From the NCBI RefSeq assembly GCF_900102625.1, contig NZ_FMZC01000004.1:1-64000 (forward strand): a DNA stretch of 64,000 bases, read 5' to 3'. The stretch comes from Paracidovorax valerianellae (GTDB lineage Bacteria > Pseudomonadota > Gammaproteobacteria > Burkholderiales > Burkholderiaceae_C). A program made the position numbers and the translations under genes. Every line of letters begins with the position of its first letter. The stretch's first letter is position 1. The notes under the pieces were generated by a model, which was given only the letters and a program-made list of their open reading frames with translations, was not told the origin of the DNA and made no database searches. Positions 60,077 to 64,000 of the stretch are shown here, in pieces.

Positions 60077-60691
60077 TTATTTGGTGAAGGCCAGCTTGAT
60101 GCCGAAGCCGATGAGAAACACGCCGGCGATCTTTTCCAGCACGCGTGCCACGCGCGGGTTGGCGCGCATGCGCTCCGCCAGGCGGTGGGTGAGCAGCACG
60201 ACGATCAGGCCGTACACGAAGGTGAGCGCCGCTATGGTGGCCGCCATGGCGCCGAAGGTCCACAGGCCCTGGTGGCGCGCCGGGTCCACGAACAGCGGAA
60301 AGAACGCCATGTAGAACACGATGGCCTTGGGGTTGAGCAGCGTGATCCACGCCGCCTGCTTGAAGTAATGCCGTGGCTCGATGGCGATCACGGGCTGGCC
60401 GCCGGGCCGTGCGGTGAGCATGCGAAAACCCAGCCATGCCAGGTAGGCCGCGCCCAGCCACTGGACGGCATGGAAGGCCGTGGGGTAGGACGCGAGCAAT
60501 GCCGCCACACCGGCCACCGCCATCCACATCAGCACCTGGTCGCCGAACATGACGCCCAGCGTGGCCGCCAGCCCGGCACGGATGCCGCCCTTGCCGGTAG
60601 AGGTGATGAGTGCCAGATTGCCCGGGCCGGGAATGGCGAGGAACAACACGATGGCTGCGACGAACGCGCCGTAATCTGCTACGCCAAACAT
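60077..60691 (-). CDS. LysE-family amino-acid exporter
   Basis: 204 residues with six membrane segments. Typical start: AAIVLFLAIPGPGNLALITSTGKGG, then a middle loop and LLNPKAIVFYMAFFPLFV. Exports an amino acid or related solute (RhtB/LysE). It lies between rsmG (30 bases) and parA (21 bases) and is part of the same co-directional run. Confidence 0.9.
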   Translation of the reverse strand: MFGVADYGAFVAAIVLFLAIPGPGNLALITSTGKGGIRAGLAATLGVMFGDQVLMWMAVAGVAALLASYPTAFHAVQWLGAAYLAWLGFRMLTARPGGQPVIAIEPRHYFKQAAWITLLNPKAIVFYMAFFPLFVDPARHQGLWTFGAMAATIAALTFVYGLIVVLLTHRLAERMRANPRVARVLEKIAGVFLIGFGIKLAFTK

Positions 60692-60721
60692 GAAAGCCCC
60701 CCGAAAACTGGAGGAGCGAGT

Positions 60722-61420
60722 TTAAGCGACCGCAGGTGGCGCACCGTCCGTTTGCCGCATCCAGACGATGCAACGCTCGGCATCCAGCCCTGGCACGGTC
60801 AGAGGTTCCACGTGAAACACCTGCACATCGGGCGACAGCGCGGCGATTTCATCGTCGGGCCGCTTGCCTTTCATCGCGAGCCAGACCGCGTGCGGGGCCA
60901 TGGCGCCACCCGACCAGGCGGTGAAGTCGGGCAGGGAGGCAAAGGCCCGGCAGCTCACCAGATCGTAGGGACCGGCAAGGTTTTCGACCCGCGCGTGAAT
61001 GCCGTGCAGGTTGGGCAACCGCAGCGTGACCGCCGCCTGCTGGATGAACGCCGCCTTCTTGGCCACCGTGTCCACACAGCTCACATCCAGGCCAGGGCAG
61101 CAGATGGCGAACACCACGCCTGGCAGCCCGCCCCCCGAGCCCACGTCCAGCAGGCGCGGGGGCAAGGCCGGGTTGGCGTCGATGGCCGCTGGCACCAGCG
61201 CCAGCTGGCGGCGCAGCGGCGGCACCGCGGCCAGGCTGTCGAGCAGGTGGTGGGTGAGCATTTCCTGCGGGTCGCGCACGGCCGTCAGGTTGTAGACCTT
61301 GTTCCACTTCTGCAGCAGCGCCAGGAACTCCAGCAACTGCGTGATCTGGCCGCTGGTGAGCCCCAGGCCCAGGGATTGCGCGCCTCGGCTCAGCGCGCTC
61401 TGCAATGCCTCGGCATTCAT
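60722..61420 (-). CDS. rsmG: 16S rRNA (guanine-527-N7) methyltransferase
   Basis: 232 residues. Core motifs: [41 protein letters not shown] (SAM loop) and [11 protein letters not shown]. It methylates G527 of 16S rRNA. Its start overlaps the mnmG stop (ATGA 61417-61420). A parS site at 60804-60819 lies inside this gene. Confidence 0.95.
   Translation of the reverse strand: MNAEALQSALSRGAQSLGLGLTSGQITQLLEFLALLQKWNKVYNLTAVRDPQEMLTHHLLDSLAAVPPLRRQLALVPAAIDANPALPPRLLDVGSGGGLPGVVFAICCPGLDVSCVDTVAKKAAFIQQAAVTLRLPNLHGIHARVENLAGPYDLVSCRAFASLPDFTAWSGGAMAPHAVWLAMKGKRPDDEIAALSPDVQVFHVEPLTVPGLDAERCIVWMRQTDGAPPAVA
60804..60819. other. parS site 1
   Basis: GGTTCCACGTGAAACA, i.e. TGTTTCACGTGGAACC on the other strand; 14 of 16 bases match the parS consensus TGTTTCACGTGAAACA. 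Inside rsmG. Confidence 0.8.
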
Positions 61421-63423
61421 GCGGGCACCTCGTCTTGCACGGGCGCCGTGCTGAAGCCCTTGAACCCGCCCCGCTTCAAATGCACGAGCAGCAGAGAAAT
61501 GGCGGCAGGCGTTACGCCCGAAATGCGCGAGGCCTGGCCCAGGGTTTCCGGGCGGTGCTTTTGGAGCTTCTGGCGCACTTCGATGGACAGGGCTGGCACC
61601 TGCAGGTAATCCAGCTCGGCCGGCAAGCGCAGCGTTTCGAAGTGCGCGGCGCGCAGCACTTCGTCTTTTTGCCGGTCGATATAGCCTGCGTACTTGGCGG
61701 CGATCTCCACCTGCTCCACCACCGGCAGCGCCAGTTCACCCAATGTTTCACGTGAAACGTCCGCAGACGCCAGTCGGCCGCCGCCCATGCCCATGAGGTC
61801 GCCATAGGCCACATCGGGCCGGCGCAGCAGATCGAACAGGTTGTATTCGTGCTCGATGGATTTGCCCAGCACACGCGCCGATTCCTCTGCCGGCAGGCTG
61901 CGCGGGTTCACCCAGGTGGTCTTGAGGCGTTCTGTTTCACGTGAAACCGCATCGCGCTTTCGACTGAACGACTCCCAGCGCGCATCGTCCACCAGGCCCA
62001 GTTGGCGACCCACTTCCGTCAGCCGCATATCGGCGTTGTCTTCGCGCAGTTGCAGGCGGAACTCGGCCCGGCTGGTGAACATGCGGTACGGCTCGGTCAC
62101 ACCCTTGGTGATGAGGTCGTCCACCATCACGCCCAGGTAGGCCTCATCGCGGCGGGGCAGCCAGGCACCCCCGAAATCGTTGGCCTCGCCCTTGATCTGG
62201 CGGCACTGGAGCGCCGCGTTGATGCCCGCGAACAAGCCTTGCGCAGCCGCCTCTTCGTAGCCGGTGGTGCCGTTGATCTGCCCCGCGAAGAACAGTCCCT
62301 GCACCTGCCGCGTTTCAAACGTGCTCTTGAGCGAGCGGGGGTCGAAGTAGTCGTATTCGATCGCGTAGCCGGGCCGCAGGATGTGCGCGTTTTCGAGGCC
62401 GGCCATGCTGCGCACCAGGTCGTACTGGATGTCGAACGGCAGGCTGGTGCTGATGCCGTTGGGGTAGAACTCGTGCGTGGTCAGGCCCTCGGGTTCCAGG
62501 AAGATCTGGTGGCTGTCCTTGTCGGCGAACCGGTTGATCTTGTCTTCCACGCTCGGGCAGTAGCGCGGGCCGACGCCCTCGATCTTGCCCGTGAACATCG
62601 GGCTGCGGTCGAACCCGCTGCGGATGATGTCGTGAGTGCGTTCGTTGGTGTGCGTCACCCAGCATGGCATCTGGCGCGGGTGCATGGCCGCGCCGCCGTA
62701 GGCGTGCGCCATGAAGCTGAACACCGGCACGGTGCCCTCATTAATGCCGCCGGGCATGCCATCGCCGGGCTGCTCTTCGCACTTCGAAAAGTCAATGCTG
62801 CGGCCATCGATGCGCGGCGGGGTGCCCGTTTTCAGGCGGCCTTGCGGCAGTTGCAGTTCTTTCAGGCGCGCCGACAGGCTCGCTGCCGGAGGGTCGCCCG
62901 CGCGGCCGGCGGCGTAGTTGTTCAGGCCGACGTGGATCTTGCCGTCCAGGAACGTGCCCGCCGTGAGCACCACCGTGCGGCTGCGAAACCGCACGCCCAC
63001 CTGCGTGACGGCGCCCACCACCCGGTCGCCCTCGACCATCAGATCGTCCACCGCCTGCTGGAACAGCCACAGGTTGGGCTGGTTCTCCAGCATTCGCCGG
63101 ATGGCCGCCTTGTACAGAACGCGGTCGGCCTGCGCCCGCGTGGCGCGCACTGCGGGGCCCTTGGAACTGTTGAGGATGCGGAACTGGATGCCGCCCTCGT
63201 CCGTCGCCAGGGCCATGGCCCCGCCCAGCGCGTCTACCTCTTTCACCAGGTGGCCCTTGCCGATGCCGCCGATGGAGGGGTTGCAGCTCATCTGGCCCAG
63301 CGTTTCGATGTTGTGCGTGAGCAGCAAAGTGCGCTGGCCCATGCGCGCGGCGGCCAGCGCGGCCTCGGTGCCGGCATGGCCGCCACCGACGACGATGACA
63401 TCAAATTCCTGGGGGTACAACAT
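61417..63423 (-). CDS. mnmG: tRNA uridine-5-carboxymethylaminomethyl(34) synthesis enzyme MnmG (GidA)
   Basis: 668 residues. FAD fold [22 protein letters not shown], then [23 protein letters not shown] and [31 protein letters not shown] and the C-terminal helical domain (YAGYIDRQ). With MnmE it modifies U34 of certain tRNAs. The ATG 63423 gives the standard length; the frame upstream to 63582 has no family similarity. Two parS sites lie inside this gene. Confidence 0.97.
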   Translation of the reverse strand: MLYPQEFDVIVVGGGHAGTEAALAAARMGQRTLLLTHNIETLGQMSCNPSIGGIGKGHLVKEVDALGGAMALATDEGGIQFRILNSSKGPAVRATRAQADRVLYKAAIRRMLENQPNLWLFQQAVDDLMVEGDRVVGAVTQVGVRFRSRTVVLTAGTFLDGKIHVGLNNYAAGRAGDPPAASLSARLKELQLPQGRLKTGTPPRIDGRSIDFSKCEEQPGDGMPGGINEGTVPVFSFMAHAYGGAAMHPRQMPCWVTHTNERTHDIIRSGFDRSPMFTGKIEGVGPRYCPSVEDKINRFADKDSHQIFLEPEGLTTHEFYPNGISTSLPFDIQYDLVRSMAGLENAHILRPGYAIEYDYFDPRSLKSTFETRQVQGLFFAGQINGTTGYEEAAAQGLFAGINAALQCRQIKGEANDFGGAWLPRRDEAYLGVMVDDLITKGVTEPYRMFTSRAEFRLQLREDNADMRLTEVGRQLGLVDDARWESFSRKRDAVSRETERLKTTWVNPRSLPAEESARVLGKSIEHEYNLFDLLRRPDVAYGDLMGMGGGRLASADVSRETLGELALPVVEQVEIAAKYAGYIDRQKDEVLRAAHFETLRLPAELDYLQVPALSIEVRQKLQKHRPETLGQASRISGVTPAAISLLLVHLKRGGFKGFSTAPVQDEVPA
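61744..61759. other. parS site 2
   Basis: TGTTTCACGTGAAACG, 15 of 16 bases of the parS consensus, inside mnmG. Confidence 0.88.
61933..61948. other. parS site 3
   Basis: TGTTTCACGTGAAACC, 15 of 16 bases of the parS consensus, inside mnmG, 189 bases from site 2. Confidence 0.88.
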
Positions 63424-63574
63424 GGGACTGCTCCGGGGCCCCGCAGGGCCGTTCATCGACACGGACGCCGCCGCAAGGCGCGGGGCGCGCCCGCCAGTAC
63501 CGGCGCACAGGCCGGCCCTGCCGGGCTGGAAACCCGGGATTTTCCCACTTCGGGCCCGCCCCTGCCATCGGTGC

Positions 63575-63590
63575 TGTTTCACGTGGAACC
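63575..63590. other. parS site 4
   Basis: TGTTTCACGTGGAACC, 14 of 16 bases of the parS consensus and identical to site 1 read on the other strand; it lies upstream of mnmG and of the FMN reductase gene. Confidence 0.8.
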
Positions 63591-63654
63591 GGCCCGGTTG
63601 CCCGCGCGGTTTCTTGCAGGTTTCCTGCCCGGGCGGTGTGATTCAATCGCGGCC

Positions 63655-64000
63655 ATGCAAAAACTCCTCGTCTTCGCGGGCAGCACCCGCCAGCAATCGT
63701 TCAACCGCCGCCTGGCGCGCGCCACCGCCGACATTGCGCGCGATGCCGGCGCCGACGTCACCTTGCTCGAACTCGCCGATTTCGACATCCCCATGTACAA
63801 CGCCGACCTCGAAGCCGTTGGCACGCCCCCCGACGTGTTGCGCCTCAAGGCCGCGATGGACGCCCACCCCGGCTGGATCATCTGCTCGCCCGAGTACAAC
63901 GGCAGCTACACGGCGTTGCTCAAGAACACCATCGACTGGGCGTCCAGCCCCGTGGCCGGCCACCCGGAGTGGAGCGACGGCACCCGCCCATTCCGCGGCA
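63655..64000 (+). CDS. NADPH-dependent FMN reductase, 5' part only
   Basis: 115 residues visible, cut by the right edge. The flavodoxin-like fold is clear: MQKLLVFAGSTRQQSFNRRL (phosphate-binding GSTR) and GWIICSPEYNGSYTALLKN with the SPEYNGS loop and DWASSP. It reduces FMN or quinones with NADPH. Divergent from mnmG, with parS site 4 in between. Confidence 0.9.
   Translation, partial: MQKLLVFAGSTRQQSFNRRLARATADIARDAGADVTLLELADFDIPMYNADLEAVGTPPDVLRLKAAMDAHPGWIICSPEYNGSYTALLKNTIDWASSPVAGHPEWSDGTRPFRG

Overview
The window is high-GC bacterial chromosome, tightly packed with genes. Protein sequences, gene order and short dispersed repeats of the type 'ctat...atttgatagcaac' point to a betaproteobacterium of the Comamonadaceae (Acidovorax/Paracidovorax-like). 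This is inference; there is no rRNA or other taxonomic marker. The right end carries mnmG-rsmG-lysE-parA-hydrolase-cupin-parB with four parS-like sites, so it probably lies close to the chromosomal replication origin. No rRNA, tRNA, CRISPR array, transposase or integrase was recognised.

Layout. 1-4.3 kb: 5' end of a PAAR/RHS protein, a succinate/acetate CoA-transferase, a YdiI-like thioesterase, a PduO-type cobalamin adenosyltransferase and an EF-hand protein. 4.3-8.1 kb: a polar amino-acid ABC transporter operon headed by its own GntR regulator. 8.2-11.5 kb: TetR, Bug-type binding protein and carboxylesterase. 11.7-17.4 kb: D-lactate/glycolate-type FAD dehydrogenase, four small uncharacterised (mostly membrane) proteins, and an MHS transporter followed by an AroE-like dehydrogenase. 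17.5-19.2 kb: an AT-richer two-gene AAA ATPase/TOPRIM cassette that looks like a transferred defence module. 19.3-29.7 kb: aldo-keto reductase, two efflux MFS transporters each divergent from a regulator (AraC, LysR), a flavin reductase, small membrane proteins, and an alkene reductase/quinone oxidoreductase pair divergent from a LysR regulator.

29.7-39.4 kb: an eleven-gene corrin-ring operon (cobM, cbiX, cobH, cbiD, cobL, cobI, cbiG, cobE, a CbiM-like permease gene, cobJ, ferredoxin), coupled mostly by ATGA overlaps and preceded by a clear cobalamin riboswitch. CbiX, CbiD and CbiG mark the cobalt-early (anaerobic) route. 39.5-41.5 kb: a CsgG-like lipoprotein and a membrane-anchored methyltransferase.

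41.7-50.7 kb: eight co-directional genes that I regard as the most interesting system. A HAD-UbiA fusion, a DprE1-like FAD oxidase and a DprE2-like SDR reproduce the mycobacterial decaprenyl-phosphoryl-arabinose pathway. They are followed by a large polytopic GT-C-like protein, an NAD epimerase, a UDP-galactopyranose-mutase-like flavoprotein, a GtrA protein and a UPF0104-type flippase-like protein. 51.2-54.2 kb: a 993-residue surface protein with twelve Kelch-like repeats and an IPTL-CTERM sorting tail. 54.3-57.1 kb: an SDR lacking the catalytic tyrosine and a pentapeptide-repeat/class I amidotransferase fusion. 57.3-63.4 kb: the par/mnmG region. The last gene, an NADPH-dependent FMN reductase, runs off the right edge.
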